Below, in pieces: positions 35,597 through 44,946 of a DNA stretch of 64,000 nt. Every line of letters starts with the position of its first letter. The stretch's first letter is position 1. A model generated the notes under the pieces. That model saw only the letters and a list, made by a program, of their open reading frames with translations, made no database searches and had not been told where the DNA came from. The position numbers and the translations under genes were made by a program. Origin of the DNA: an uncultured Caulobacteraceae bacterium (GTDB taxonomy: Bacteria > Pseudomonadota > Alphaproteobacteria > Caulobacterales > Caulobacteraceae); NCBI GenBank assembly GCA_937138625.1, contig CAKZPF010000004.1, positions 248,001 through 312,000 on the forward strand, given 5' to 3'.

Positions 35597-37708
35597 ATGG
35601 CGGACACAGCCACCAGCACGCCTGATCCCCCACCCGGGATGACGTTCGCCAAATTCTGGCGCGCGGCGCGCCGTGGCGATGTGGCCATGGCCGTTGGTCT
35701 GGCGTGCATTGTGGTCATGTTGATTCTGCCGCTGCCGCCATTTTTGCTGGACTTCTTGCTGGCCATTTCCATCACCGGCAGTGTGCTGATTTTGATGACG
35801 TCCTTGTTCTTGAAAAAGACCGTCGACTTTTCGGCCTTCCCGGCCATCCTGTTGATCGCCACCCTGTTTCGTCTGGGCCTGAACATCGCCACCACCCGGT
35901 TGATTTTGTCCGAAGGCCACAATGGCGGCGAGGCCGCGGGGAAAGTGATTTCCACCTTCGGCAGCCTGATGATGCAGGGCAACTATGTCATCGGGATCAT
36001 TGTTTTTATCATCCTGGTGATCATCAATTTTGTGGTCATCACCAAAGGCTCAACCCGGATCGCCGAGGTGGCGGCCCGCTTCACCCTTGACAGTTTGCCC
36101 GGTAAACAAATGGCCATTGACGCCGACCTATCGTCAGGGCTCCTGACCGAAGAGGAAGCCAAAGCGAAGCGTAAAGAGCTTGAGGCCGAGTCCAACTTTT
36201 TCGGGGCCATGGATGGGGCCTCGAAATTTGTGCGGGGGGATGCGGTTGCGGGCATCATCATCACCTCGGTCAACATCATTGGCGGCATCATCATTGGTGT
36301 CGCCCAGATGGAACTGACACTCGGACAAGCCGCTCAAAGCTATACCATTCTGACCGTGGGTGATGGCTTGGTCAGTCAAATCCCGGCTCTGATCATCTCC
36401 ATCGGCGCGGGTTTGTTGGTCTCGAAAGCGGGCCTTGATGAGAGCCCGGACAAGGCCATCGTCAGACAGCTAGGTAAAAATCCCATGGTGTTGGGTGTGG
36501 TTTCAGGGGCGGCGGCCATCATGGGCATTTTGCCCGGTATGCCGATGATCCCCTTTGGCCTGTTGGCGGTGGGCGCGGGCATGCTGGCCCTGCGAGAAGC
36601 CAAAGTTAAGGAGATCGAAGAGACCGAAAGCGCACTGCCAGATACTGAAGATGAGAGCACCGAGCCCCCCGAAGAAACCATCCAAGACATGTTGGCCATC
36701 GATGATATCCGCATCGAGGTGGGCTATAATTTGATGCCGTTGCTGAACGATGTGGATGGTAGAAAACTCACGGATCAGATCAAGGCTTTGCGCAAACAAA
36801 TGGCCTCAGACATGGGTGTGATCATGCCGACCGTGCGGGTGCTGGACAACCTGCGCAACGAAGCCGATGAGTACATCCTGCGCATCAAAGAAATCGAAGC
36901 CGGCAAGGGCCGCATCAAATATGGGTATCTGCTGGCCATGTCCGATGTGGGTGCCGGCGAAATTGACCTGCCCGGCGAACGCACCAAGGAACCTGCCTTT
37001 GGCCTGCCGGCGGTTTGGATCGAACACGCCCTGAAAGAAGAGGCCATGTTCCGGGGCTATACGGTGGTCGACAGTGTCACCGTCCTGGTCACCCACCTGA
37101 CGGAAATTCTGAAAGATTATATGCCCGAGCTTTTGGATTATTCCGAGTTGCAAAAGCTGCTGCGGGATTTGCCGGATGATCACAAAAAGCTGGTGGAAGA
37201 CATGGTGCCCAACCAAATCTCGGCCACCGGCATTCAGCGCGTTTTGCAAAACCTGCTGAAAGAGCGGGTATCGATCCGGGATCTGCCCAGTATCCTTGAA
37301 GGCATTTCCGAGGCCGTCGGCCACACCCACAACATCACCTTCATCACCGAACATGTGCGTGGCAAGCTGGCCCGTCAGCTGTGCAGCAGCAATCTGAACG
37401 CCGATGGTATGTTGCCCATCCTGACCCTGTCGCCAGAGTGGGAACAGATCTTTGCTGAAAGCCTGGTGGGGGATGGTGAAGAAAAACAGCTGGCCATGCC
37501 GCCAAGCGATCTACAGCGCTTTATCAATTCCGTACGTGACAGCTTCGCCGAAGCGGCCCAAATGATGGAAACGCCGGTGCTGCTGACCAGCCCCATGGTG
37601 CGGCCCTATGTGCGCTCGTTGGTCGAACGCTTCCGTTCGCAAACCGTGGTGATGTCGCAAAACGAAGTGCACCCCAAGGTGCGTCTGAAAACGCTTGGGC
37701 AGATCTGA
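35597..37708 (+). CDS. flhA: flagellar export gate protein FlhA
   Basis: FlhA is the large ring of the flagellar type III export gate. The 703-residue protein has about eight membrane helices in the first 340 residues. The FHIPEP-type signature region LLIATLFRLGLNIATTRLIL and the later STRIAEVAARFTLDSLPGKQ match, as does MAIDADLSSGLLTEEEAKAK. The cytoplasmic C-terminal ring follows, with VTVLVTHLTEILKDYMPELL. It starts 26 bases after flbD with AGAAGGGTG upstream. flhB is not nearby. Confidence 0.97.
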   Translation: MADTATSTPDPPPGMTFAKFWRAARRGDVAMAVGLACIVVMLILPLPPFLLDFLLAISITGSVLILMTSLFLKKTVDFSAFPAILLIATLFRLGLNIATTRLILSEGHNGGEAAGKVISTFGSLMMQGNYVIGIIVFIILVIINFVVITKGSTRIAEVAARFTLDSLPGKQMAIDADLSSGLLTEEEAKAKRKELEAESNFFGAMDGASKFVRGDAVAGIIITSVNIIGGIIIGVAQMELTLGQAAQSYTILTVGDGLVSQIPALIISIGAGLLVSKAGLDESPDKAIVRQLGKNPMVLGVVSGAAAIMGILPGMPMIPFGLLAVGAGMLALREAKVKEIEETESALPDTEDESTEPPEETIQDMLAIDDIRIEVGYNLMPLLNDVDGRKLTDQIKALRKQMASDMGVIMPTVRVLDNLRNEADEYILRIKEIEAGKGRIKYGYLLAMSDVGAGEIDLPGERTKEPAFGLPAVWIEHALKEEAMFRGYTVVDSVTVLVTHLTEILKDYMPELLDYSELQKLLRDLPDDHKKLVEDMVPNQISATGIQRVLQNLLKERVSIRDLPSILEGISEAVGHTHNITFITEHVRGKLARQLCSSNLNADGMLPILTLSPEWEQIFAESLVGDGEEKQLAMPPSDLQRFINSVRDSFAEAAQMMETPVLLTSPMVRPYVRSLVERFRSQTVVMSQNEVHPKVRLKTLGQI

Positions 37709-37739
37709 TTGGGACATAGATAAGGGATAACTAAATTTT

Positions 37740-39047
37740 ATGCGCGTCAAAGCCTTCACCGCCAAAACAATGACCGCCGCCTTGCGGGCCGTGAAGCGCG
37801 AGATGGGCGAAGACGCCATCATTCTGTCCACTTGGCAACGCAAGCATGGTGTTGAAGTGCGCGCCGCCATCGAGCCCGAGCGCATGACCTCGGCCGAGAC
37901 CCGCGAGCATATGGCCGCGCAACAGGTCTTTAATGACACCCTGCTAAGCCAACAGGCCTACGCGGCCCCGACGCCGTCCATACCCCCCGAGGCCACTCCC
38001 GAGCCAAGCGGCCTGTTCACGAGCCGTCTGCGCGACAAAGCTTTTCCCATCGAACTGGTGCGCACCCTGTGCGCCGGCGACATCAGCGATTACCAAACCG
38101 CTGTCGAGGCCGTGGAACAGCACTTTGCCTTTTGCCCGTTGACGCGGCCTTATCCGCCGCTGGTGCTGTTGGGCACATCCGGTGTGGGCAAGACCACGGT
38201 GTTGGCCAAGCTGGCCGCCCGTCATGTTATGCGCCGCGAACAGCCCCATTTGGTGTTGGCGGATGCGGGCCGCGCAGGCGCCAGCGCTCAAATCCATAAT
38301 CACGCCGAGGTTATGGATGCGCGCTTGTCGCTGTGTGATGACCTGCTGTCTGCCCGCGAGGCGTTGTTTTCACAACCTGGCCCCAGCCTGATCGAAGCGC
38401 CCAGCATTGACCCCTTGTCGATGGCCCCCTTTGGGGATGTCAAAACCCTGACCGAACAAAATTTGATCCGCCCAGTTCTGGTCTTGCCGGCCGCAGGCCA
38501 ACCCGATGACCTCGACGAGATTTGCGCCCACGCCGTTGCCAATGGCGTGCACCACACCATCATCACCCGCTGCGATCAAAGCCAACGTTTGGGCGCAACC
38601 CTGGCCCAGGTGGCCAAGCACAAACTGCACATCATGGCCTTTTGCCACAGCCCTTATATCGCGCGTGGGTTGGTCAGTGCAGACGCGGGCAGTCTGGTGC
38701 GCTTGATCCTGGCCGAGGAGGCACCAGGTCAGGCCCTGGTGCCCGCCGAGAAGCCGGATAAAAAACCGGTTAGAAAACCAACCGCTCAGCCTAGCGGGCC
38801 CGCGCCAACAGCCCTGCACGCGACCATGTCTAGCGAAGACTTGGCTACACCCCCTACGGGGCCGCAGCCCGCGCCCCACACGCCTGAGTTTATGGACGCC
38901 GAGGACATTCCCCTGCCCCAGAGTAGCCACCAGAGCAGCCACCGCCCCAGCCGCATTGAAATTCCCACCTCGCCTCGCGAAGCCACACATCAGCATGAGC
39001 CCGAGGACGAAGCCATGATCATCGATTTGTTCGGAGACGCCGCATGA
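37740..39047 (+). CDS. flhF: FlhF-like protein with degenerate GTPase motifs
   Basis: This is the third member of an flhA-flhF-flhG run; FlhF normally helps place polar flagella as an SRP-type GTPase. The 435-residue protein begins MRVKAFTAKTMTAALRAVKR, the standard FlhF B-domain start, and has a P-loop GTSGVGKTT (145-153). Other GTPase motifs are eroded: the DTYRIGA-like motif is LADAGRAGASAQ (173-184), the DTAGR motif appears as LIEAPSIDP (218-226), and the TKLD motif is TRCD (276-279). A Pro/Ser-rich tail of about 100 residues follows the G domain and ends with MIIDLFGDAA. The stop overlaps flhG by 4 bases. Confidence 0.8.
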   Translation: MRVKAFTAKTMTAALRAVKREMGEDAIILSTWQRKHGVEVRAAIEPERMTSAETREHMAAQQVFNDTLLSQQAYAAPTPSIPPEATPEPSGLFTSRLRDKAFPIELVRTLCAGDISDYQTAVEAVEQHFAFCPLTRPYPPLVLLGTSGVGKTTVLAKLAARHVMRREQPHLVLADAGRAGASAQIHNHAEVMDARLSLCDDLLSAREALFSQPGPSLIEAPSIDPLSMAPFGDVKTLTEQNLIRPVLVLPAAGQPDDLDEICAHAVANGVHHTIITRCDQSQRLGATLAQVAKHKLHIMAFCHSPYIARGLVSADAGSLVRLILAEEAPGQALVPAEKPDKKPVRKPTAQPSGPAPTALHATMSSEDLATPPTGPQPAPHTPEFMDAEDIPLPQSSHQSSHRPSRIEIPTSPREATHQHEPEDEAMIIDLFGDAA

Positions 39048-39826
39048 CCAGTCAGCCTCATAAACCCCGTGTGGTGTCCGTGGCATCGGGCAAGGGCGGC
39101 GTGGGCAAAACCTGGTTCGCGGCCACCCTCGCCGCCGCAATGGGCGCGCGCGGGCATCATGCTTTGTTGGTTGATGGCGATCTGGGTTTGGCCAATATTG
39201 ACGTGCAACTGGGCATGGCCCCCAGCTGCGATTTGGTGGATGTGATCACAGGCGAAAGCGCGCTTGAACACGCCGTCACCGCCCAGTTGGGTGGCCCCCA
39301 CCGCGGTGGCTTTGATGTGGTCTCCGGCCGGTCGGGCTCGGGCGCGCTCAGCGCCTTGACGGCGGATGAGCTCAGTCAGTTGTGCTCGGGCATTATCGCC
39401 ATCAGTTTGAAATATGATGTCACGGTGGTGGATGTGGCCGCCGGTCTTGATCGATCGACCTTGCGCTTGGCCGGGTTGGCTGATGACAGTCTGGTCTTGG
39501 TCACCGACGAACCCACCTCGCTGACTGATGCCTATGCCTTTATCAAAATGATCCGCATGGCCAAACCCGGCGTCAATCCCCAGGTGGTGGTCAACCAGGC
39601 CAATACCGATGCCGCGGGCAAACGCACCTATGAGGCCTTGGCACGGTCTTGCCATAACTTTTTGTCCTACACACCGCCGCTTGCCGGGGTGGTGCTGAAA
39701 GATAAATTTGTGCCCGGGGCCATTCGCAAACAAATGCCCATCGCCAAACACGCGCCACAATCGGTGGCCTGGGGACAGGTCAAGGCTTTGGCCAACACAT
39801 TGTTTGCCACGCGGCTGGCGGCCTAA
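39044..39826 (+). CDS. flhG: MinD-like ATPase FlhG (FleN/YlxH)
   Basis: FlhG counts flagella and regulates FlhF in other bacteria. The 260-residue protein has the deviant Walker A ASGKGGVGKTWFAATLAAAM (GKGGVGKT at 16-23), LLVDGDLGLANIDVQLGMAP, and a switch region VTVVDVAAGLDRSTLRLAGL that replaces the canonical D-x-P-A-G with DVAAG. PTSLTDAYAFIKMIRMAKPG is also typical. The usual C-terminal membrane-targeting helix is not obvious. It is coupled to flhF by a 4-base overlap and converges on fliJ. Confidence 0.9.
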   Translation: MTSQPHKPRVVSVASGKGGVGKTWFAATLAAAMGARGHHALLVDGDLGLANIDVQLGMAPSCDLVDVITGESALEHAVTAQLGGPHRGGFDVVSGRSGSGALSALTADELSQLCSGIIAISLKYDVTVVDVAAGLDRSTLRLAGLADDSLVLVTDEPTSLTDAYAFIKMIRMAKPGVNPQVVVNQANTDAAGKRTYEALARSCHNFLSYTPPLAGVVLKDKFVPGAIRKQMPIAKHAPQSVAWGQVKALANTLFATRLAA

Positions 39827-39841
39827 GTCCACACTTTGGCG

Positions 39842-40261
39842 TTATGAGGAGTGCCGGCGGAAGGCATCCAGACCCAGACTGTCGAGCTCGGCCTGCTCGC
39901 GTTTCAGCGCCTCTTTGTCTTGCTCACGCTCGAACTGCTCTTGCAGTTTTTCATAGCGCTTCAACTCTTCATAGGCGCGGCGAATGACCGCGCGACAATC
40001 CTCGATTCGACTTTCAATCTCGCGGCGCTCTTGGGCCAAGGCCTCGCGCTTTTGGATCACGGCTTGGGCATAAGCACCATAGTTGATCATGGCTTGGCCC
40101 ATCAGCCTGGCGGCTTCGGCCTGTTGTTTGGGCACGCCGGCATTCAGCGCCCGGGTGCGCGCCTCCACATCATTCAATGCGGCGTTCAAACTGCCCATTT
40201 GTTTTTGCAGTTCGTCAACGCGATGCTTGGCGACACGGATCAGGGTTTTGCCGGATTTCAT
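39842..40261 (-). CDS. fliJ: flagellar export chaperone FliJ-like
   Basis: A 139-residue, almost wholly helical protein rich in Lys, Glu, Gln and Ala (RVAKHRVDELQKQMGSLNAA and EELKRYEKLQEQFEREQDKE). Such a coiled coil directly after fliI is the standard fliJ position; FliJ acts as the central stalk of the FliI ATPase ring. The primary sequence is poorly conserved in this family, so position carries much of the call. The gap to fliI is 7 bases. Confidence 0.85.
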   Translation of the reverse strand: MKSGKTLIRVAKHRVDELQKQMGSLNAALNDVEARTRALNAGVPKQQAEAARLMGQAMINYGAYAQAVIQKREALAQERREIESRIEDCRAVIRRAYEELKRYEKLQEQFEREQDKEALKREQAELDSLGLDAFRRHSS

Positions 40262-40268
40262 GCCCTAT

Positions 40269-41594
40269 CTATCCCGACAGAATTTCAGACAACTTGCCAA
40301 AGGCCCCTTCGCGGGTATCAAGCTCGCCGATGTTTTGCGCCAAAAAGGCCTCCAGCGGTTCATGCAACTGGATCGCGCGATCGACATTGGGATCCGAGCC
40401 TTTGCGATAGGCGCCCAGGCGTATGAGCTCTTCCATATCCATATAGGCCGACATGGCGCGCCGGGCCTCCTTGACCAGGGCATATTCATCGGGCTCCTGG
40501 CAATCGGGCATGGTCCGGGAAATGGATTTCAGGACATTGATGGCCGGATAGCGCCCGCGCTCGGCGATGGCTCGCTCCATCACAATGTGCCCATCCAAGA
40601 TCCCGCGCACGGCGTCGGCCACGGGTTCGTTGTGGTCATCCCCATCCACCAGCACGGTAAACAGGGCGGTGATGTTGCCGCGACGCCCCGCTGCGGTCAT
40701 TGGACCCGGCCCCGCCCGTTCCAGCAGTTTGGGCAATTCAGCAAAGACCGTGGGCGTATAGCCTTTGGTGGTCGGAGGCTCGCCTGCTGCCAAACCGATT
40801 TCACGTTGGGCCATGGCAAAGCGCGTGACACTGTCCATCAGGCACAAGACCTCGAGGCCCTGATCGCGAAAGTATTCAGCCACCGTCAAGGTCAGATACG
40901 CGGCTTGGCGGCGCGCCAAGGCAGGCTCGTCCGAAGTGGCCACCACCACCACCGAGCGCGCCAAGCCATCCGGGCCCAAAGTCTCTTCCAGGAATTCATT
41001 GACCTCGCGGCCCCGTTCCCCAATCAGACCGACGACCACAACATCACAATCGGCCCCACTGGCCAGCATAGAGAGCAGCACCGATTTCCCGACACCCGAG
41101 CCCGCAAACACCCCCAAGCGCTGCCCTTGGCAACAGGTGGTAAAGACATCGATGGCCCGCACCCCCATATCCAAACGGCCACCCAAGCGCCCGCGCGCAT
41201 GTGCAGGCGGGGGCGGTGACAACAACACGCGGGCCTCGTGTCCAAAGGGCAAGCGCCCGGCCCCATCAATAGGCTCGCCAAAGGCATTGACCACACGACC
41301 CAACCACTGCTGGCAGGGAAAGATAGCGTTTTGTGCCGATAAGGTTTCGATCATGGCCCCTGGGCGCACCCCATCCACACCGCCATAGGGCAACAACAAG
41401 GCTGCACGATCGCGAAAGCCAACGACCTCGCACATCAAATCGTCTTGATATAATCGTTCGATCTTCACTCGGGATCCCACGGCCCAAACGCTGGTGGGGC
41501 CCGAGGCCTCGATCAGCATCCCGCTGACAGACAAAACCCGTCCTGTTAAGGTTAAGGGCTCGAGGCGTTTGATGTCATCGATAAGCGCGCGCAT
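40269..41594 (-). CDS. fliI: flagellum-specific export ATPase
   Basis: FliI is the hexameric ATPase that unfolds and feeds flagellar substrates to the export gate. The 441-residue protein starts [20 protein letters not shown]. It has Walker [41 protein letters not shown], Walker [21 protein letters not shown], and [20 protein letters not shown]. The ATG at 41594 gives the usual length; an in-frame extension to 41663 would run into the ctrA upstream region. The fliI-fliJ pair converges on flhG and is divergent from ctrA with a 260-base shared region. Confidence 0.95.
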   Translation of the reverse strand: MRALIDDIKRLEPLTLTGRVLSVSGMLIEASGPTSVWAVGSRVKIERLYQDDLMCEVVGFRDRAALLLPYGGVDGVRPGAMIETLSAQNAIFPCQQWLGRVVNAFGEPIDGAGRLPFGHEARVLLSPPPPAHARGRLGGRLDMGVRAIDVFTTCCQGQRLGVFAGSGVGKSVLLSMLASGADCDVVVVGLIGERGREVNEFLEETLGPDGLARSVVVVATSDEPALARRQAAYLTLTVAEYFRDQGLEVLCLMDSVTRFAMAQREIGLAAGEPPTTKGYTPTVFAELPKLLERAGPGPMTAAGRRGNITALFTVLVDGDDHNEPVADAVRGILDGHIVMERAIAERGRYPAINVLKSISRTMPDCQEPDEYALVKEARRAMSAYMDMEELIRLGAYRKGSDPNVDRAIQLHEPLEAFLAQNIGELDTREGAFGKLSEILSG

Positions 41595-41668
41595 GGTTAA
41601 CGTTTCGCTCAGAATGGTTAAAAAGGTGTGGACAAGTTTTTCCGCTCTGGACTGGGTTTGCAAATCAG

Positions 41669-41716
41669 CACACGATTCGTGTGTATGGGGGAACTTGATG
41701 CGAAGCCTTGGGATTC
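41669..41716 (+). promoter_or_regulatory. ctrA upstream region: GANTC palindrome and second GANTC
   Basis: A perfect 15-base palindrome CACACGATTCGTGTG (7-base arms, one central base, 41669-41683) has the CcrM methylation target GATTC at 41674-41678 at its centre. A second GATTC is at 41712-41716. Both lie 140-180 bases before the ctrA start. In Caulobacter a GANTC site in a ctrA promoter makes transcription sensitive to hemi-methylation. A role here is inferred, and the region could also serve the divergent fliI. Confidence 0.5.
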
Positions 41717-41854
41717 AGGGCCTTAGCGAAAAAGTTTCTGTGTTAAGGTTTCCGAAGGAATTTGCTGTGCAGATTGGGAGCCTGAGGACGAAACGCCCGC
41801 TTCAGGGGGGGGTGACAGTCTGTTTGTTAGGGTTAACGCTGTTCGGAGGGCTCA

Positions 41855-42568
41855 ATGCGGGTCTTATTGATTGAAGACGATAGCGCCACAGCACAAAGCA
41901 TCGACCTGATGCTGAAGTCTGAGGGGTTCAATGTGTATGTCACCGACCTGGGGGAGGAAGGTGTCGATCTCGGGAAACTGTACGACTACGACATCATTCT
42001 GCTGGATCTGAATTTGCCAGACATGAGCGGCTATGACGTGCTGAAAACATTGCGTGTCGCCAAGGTGGAAACCCCCATCATGATCCTGTCGGGCTCGGCT
42101 GAAATTGACAGCAAAGTGCGCGGCCTGGGATATGGGGCCGATGATTATATGACCAAGCCGTTCCACAAAGACGAAATGGTCGCCCGCATTCATGCGGTGG
42201 TGCGTCGTTCCAAAGGACACGCACAGTCGGTCATCAAAACTGGTGACATCTCGGTCAACTTGGATGCCAAAACCGTCGAGGCCAATGGCCAGCGCGTGCA
42301 TCTGACCGGCAAAGAATATCAGATGCTGGAACTGCTGAGCTTGCGCAAAGGCACTACGCTCACCAAAGAAATGTTCCTCAACCATCTGTATGGCGGCATG
42401 GACGAGCCCGAGCTGAAAATCATCGATGTGTTCATCTGCAAGCTGCGCAAAAAATTGGCGGCAGCGACCCGTGGGCAACATTACATCGAAACCGTTTGGG
42501 GCCGTGGCTATGTGCTGCGCAACCCAGACGAAGACAGCCATACAACTGATACAAGCCAAGCGGCCTAA
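41855..42568 (+). CDS. ctrA: cell-cycle master response regulator CtrA
   Basis: An OmpR-family regulator of 237 residues that controls motility and cell-cycle genes and, in Caulobacter, represses replication. The receiver has D8-D9, phospho-acceptor D51 and K101; D51 is the position known for Caulobacter CtrA. The winged helix has [20 protein letters not shown], the DNA-facing helix [16 protein letters not shown], and [12 protein letters not shown]. The C-terminus ends in Ala-Ala, the residues required for ClpXP recognition in Caulobacter. A CGGAGG ribosome-binding site precedes the ATG. Its phosphorelay donor ChpT and antagonist SciP are also in the window. Confidence 0.97.
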   Translation: MRVLLIEDDSATAQSIDLMLKSEGFNVYVTDLGEEGVDLGKLYDYDIILLDLNLPDMSGYDVLKTLRVAKVETPIMILSGSAEIDSKVRGLGYGADDYMTKPFHKDEMVARIHAVVRRSKGHAQSVIKTGDISVNLDAKTVEANGQRVHLTGKEYQMLELLSLRKGTTLTKEMFLNHLYGGMDEPELKIIDVFICKLRKKLAAATRGQHYIETVWGRGYVLRNPDEDSHTTDTSQAA

Positions 42569-42599
42569 GCCGTATATACAAGCAGAAGACGTTCAAAAT

Positions 42600-42625
42600 C
42601 GCCCCGCGTTGCGGGGCGTTTTTCT
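42600..42625 (+). terminator. Rho-independent terminator after ctrA
   Basis: A perfect 8-bp stem CGCCCCGC/GCGGGGCG with a 3-base loop is followed by a T tract. It starts 31 bases after the ctrA stop. Confidence 0.9.
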
Positions 42626-42646
42626 TTGTTTACCCGGTTGCATCGT

Positions 42647-42674
42647 AAAAAAAGAGAGGGCCACTGCCCTCTCT
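42647..42674 (-). terminator. Rho-independent terminator for the PLP enzyme gene
   Basis: On the minus strand a 9-bp stem AGAGAGGGC/GCCCTCTCT is followed by a run of T. It lies 24 bases past the stop of the Cys/Met-metabolism gene. Confidence 0.88.
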
Positions 42675-42698
42675 GTTCACCATTGAATGGGGTTGGCC

Positions 42699-43988
42699 CT
42701 AGACGTGGTCGAGCGCTTGCTCGAGGTCAGCGATCAGATCCTCGACGTCCTCGATGCCGATCGAGACCCGCACGAGATTATCCGAGACCCCATACTTTAC
42801 CTTGGCCTCGTCGGAATAATCGGCGTGCGTCATGCTGGCGGGATGCGAGGCCAAGGACTCAGTTCCACCGAGACTGACAGCCAATTTGACCACTTTCAGA
42901 GCGTTTAAGAAGCGATAGGCTTCCGCTTCGCCCCCCTTCAGCAAGAACGAAAACGTCGAGCCCGCACCCGTGCACTGCTTGGCATAAATGCGCCCCTGTT
43001 CGGAATTCGGATCCAGGTTCGAAAGCGACAAGACCTTTTCAACTTTGGAATGATCGTTCAGCATTTTGGTGATTGCCAATGCGTTTTCCGCCGAACGGCG
43101 CATACGGATGTCCAAAGTCTCGAGCGAGCGACACATCATCCACGACGTATGCGGATCCATGATGGTGCCCATAATGGTGCGCAGTCCTGCCACCTTAGCG
43201 ATGGCCTCGGCCGAGCCCAAACAGGCCCCACCCACCACATCGGAATGGCCGCCAACATATTTGGTCAAAGAGTAAAGCACATAGTCCGCACCATGGTTCA
43301 GCGGATGCTGAAACACAGGACCAAGAAAGGTGTTGTCCACGCTGACCGCTGGGCGGTGCTCACCACGTTGCAGGCTGTGGGCAATTTTGGCAATGCCCTC
43401 GATATCCATCATGGTGTTGGTGGGGTTGCTGGGCGTTTCCAAATGCACCACCGACAAACGCCCACCACGCCCCTGGGCCTCTTCGTCGGCTTGGCGCAAG
43501 ACAGTCTCAACTTCCTCAAGCGTCATGGTCGGCAATATGGCTTTGGCGGTGATGCCATATTCCGGCAACAGCTTGTGCAGCAAATATTCTGTGCCGCCAT
43601 ACACGGGCGCGGAGTGCACAATAATATCGCCAGGGCGCGACAGGGCCATCATGGTGTTGGAGATAGCCGCCATACCAGACGAGAACACCAAGCCCTTTTC
43701 TGCGGCATCCCAAACTGACAAGCGATCTTCCAGGATCTCGCAATTGGGGTTGTTGATGCGGCTGTAAATCAACCCACGGGGATTGTCAGGATCCTGTTCT
43801 TTCAAGCCATAGGTGACGGCAAAAAACTCTTTGCCATCCTCGGCCTTATCAAACACAAATGTCGAGGTCTGGAAGATCGGCGCCTTGATCGCGCCTTCCG
43901 ACAAGGCCGTATCATAGCCATAGCCCATCATCAGGGTCTGGGGTTGCAATTGGCGGGTGTTGAGCGTGCGTTTGTGATAACTGTCCAT
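42699..43988 (-). CDS. Cys/Met-metabolism PLP-dependent enzyme (cystathionine/methionine gamma-lyase family)
   Basis: A 429-residue fold-type I PLP enzyme. It shows AIKAPIFQTSTFVFDKAEDG, YSRINNPNCEILEDRLSVWD, the Gly-rich FSSGMAAISNTMMALSRPGD, and the PLP lysine in YSLTKYVGGHSDVVGGACLG. Relatives include methionine gamma-lyase, cystathionine gamma-lyase and O-acetylhomoserine sulfhydrylase; substrate cannot be set by eye. The ATG at 43988 has an AAGGAA ribosome-binding site, and a 67-residue upstream extension would run into the cheR terminator. Confidence 0.92.
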   Translation of the reverse strand: MDSYHKRTLNTRQLQPQTLMMGYGYDTALSEGAIKAPIFQTSTFVFDKAEDGKEFFAVTYGLKEQDPDNPRGLIYSRINNPNCEILEDRLSVWDAAEKGLVFSSGMAAISNTMMALSRPGDIIVHSAPVYGGTEYLLHKLLPEYGITAKAILPTMTLEEVETVLRQADEEAQGRGGRLSVVHLETPSNPTNTMMDIEGIAKIAHSLQRGEHRPAVSVDNTFLGPVFQHPLNHGADYVLYSLTKYVGGHSDVVGGACLGSAEAIAKVAGLRTIMGTIMDPHTSWMMCRSLETLDIRMRRSAENALAITKMLNDHSKVEKVLSLSNLDPNSEQGRIYAKQCTGAGSTFSFLLKGGEAEAYRFLNALKVVKLAVSLGGTESLASHPASMTHADYSDEAKVKYGVSDNLVRVSIGIEDVEDLIADLEQALDHV

Positions 43989-44058
43989 GGCATGTTCCTT
44001 CTGCTGTACGGGGTTTTGCCAAATTTCGCCCCCATCGCCAAGCCAAAAGCAATCCGGC

Positions 44059-44087
44059 AAAAGAAAACCCCCTGCCGGGCAGGGGGT
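44059..44087 (-). terminator. Rho-independent terminator of the che operon
   Basis: On the minus strand ACCCCCTGCC/GGCAGGGGGT forms a 10-bp stem with a one-base loop centre (in practice a somewhat larger loop), followed by TTTTCTTTT. It lies 26 bases past the cheR stop and separates the chemotaxis operon from the next gene. Confidence 0.88.
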
Positions 44088-44112
44088 GATCCTGATTGTG
44101 TTGTGCCTTGGC

Positions 44113-44946
44113 CTAGGCCGCTTTGGCCCGTGTCCAACCGGCCTGACGTGTGTAAACCCCGCGCACTTCGCGACTGCTGTTGAACGCATCCGTCAAGCCC
44201 ATAACCGTCTCGGCAGCCCCCAGGAACAGATAGCCATTGTCTGGCATCATGGTGGCCATACGCTCGAGAATTTTGGCCTTGGTGGGTTGGTCAAAATAGA
44301 TCAGCACATTGCGGCAAAAGATGATGTCAAACTTGCCCAAGCTGGTGAAATCGTCTTGCAGATTGCCTTGCTTAAAGGTCACCTGCGAGCGAATGTTGGG
44401 CTTCAATTGCCACATATCATCGACCTTGTCGAAGTACTTGACCAATGACGTCACGGGCAAGCCCCGCTGCACTTCGAATTGGCTATACAAGCCTGATTTG
44501 GCCTTCTCGACCACGCGGTTCGAAATATCCGTGCCGGTGATCTCAAAACTCAGGCCTGGGTATTTGCTGGCTTCTTCGTTCAGCAACATAGCGATCGAAT
44601 AGGGCTCTTGTCCTGTCGAAGACGCCGCACACCAAATGCGCACCTTGCCTGCGCTTTTGCGGGCTTTCAGCTCTGGCAGAACATGGTTTTTCAGATTGTC
44701 GAAAGGCGTTTTGTCGCGAAAGAAAAAGGTCTCGTTGGTGGTCATGGCATCGGTGATTTGCCAGGCCATTTTTTCGTCCGCACGGCCACGTAGGGTGCTG
44801 ACCAGATCGTCTATGGAATTGAACCCCTCTTTGCGCGCAATCGGTGCCAGACGGCTTTCCAGCAGGTAAGCCTTCTCTTGGGTCAACACAATGCCCGAGC
44901 GGTCATAGACAATTTTTGCCAAGTATTCGATGTCGTCTTTATTCAT
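44113..44946 (-). CDS. cheR: chemotaxis protein methyltransferase CheR
   Basis: CheR methylates glutamates on chemoreceptors with S-adenosylmethionine, for adaptation. The 277-residue protein has the N-terminal helical domain (DIEYLAKIVYDRSGIVLTQE) and the Rossmann domain with TNETFFFRDKTPFDNLKNHV, VRIWCAASSTGQEPYSIAML, and FDIIFCRNVLIYFDQPTKAK. No C-terminal receptor-docking peptide domain is present. It is last in the che operon, with an ATGA overlap with cheB. Confidence 0.97.
   Translation of the reverse strand: MNKDDIEYLAKIVYDRSGIVLTQEKAYLLESRLAPIARKEGFNSIDDLVSTLRGRADEKMAWQITDAMTTNETFFFRDKTPFDNLKNHVLPELKARKSAGKVRIWCAASSTGQEPYSIAMLLNEEASKYPGLSFEITGTDISNRVVEKAKSGLYSQFEVQRGLPVTSLVKYFDKVDDMWQLKPNIRSQVTFKQGNLQDDFTSLGKFDIIFCRNVLIYFDQPTKAKILERMATMMPDNGYLFLGAAETVMGLTDAFNSSREVRGVYTRQAGWTRAKAA

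Noticed and set aside
41543-41621. Several TTAA motifs near the fliI start and ctrA upstream region, possible CtrA autoregulation
   Set aside because: None has the seven-base spacing of a CtrA box; spacings are 2 and 17 bases.
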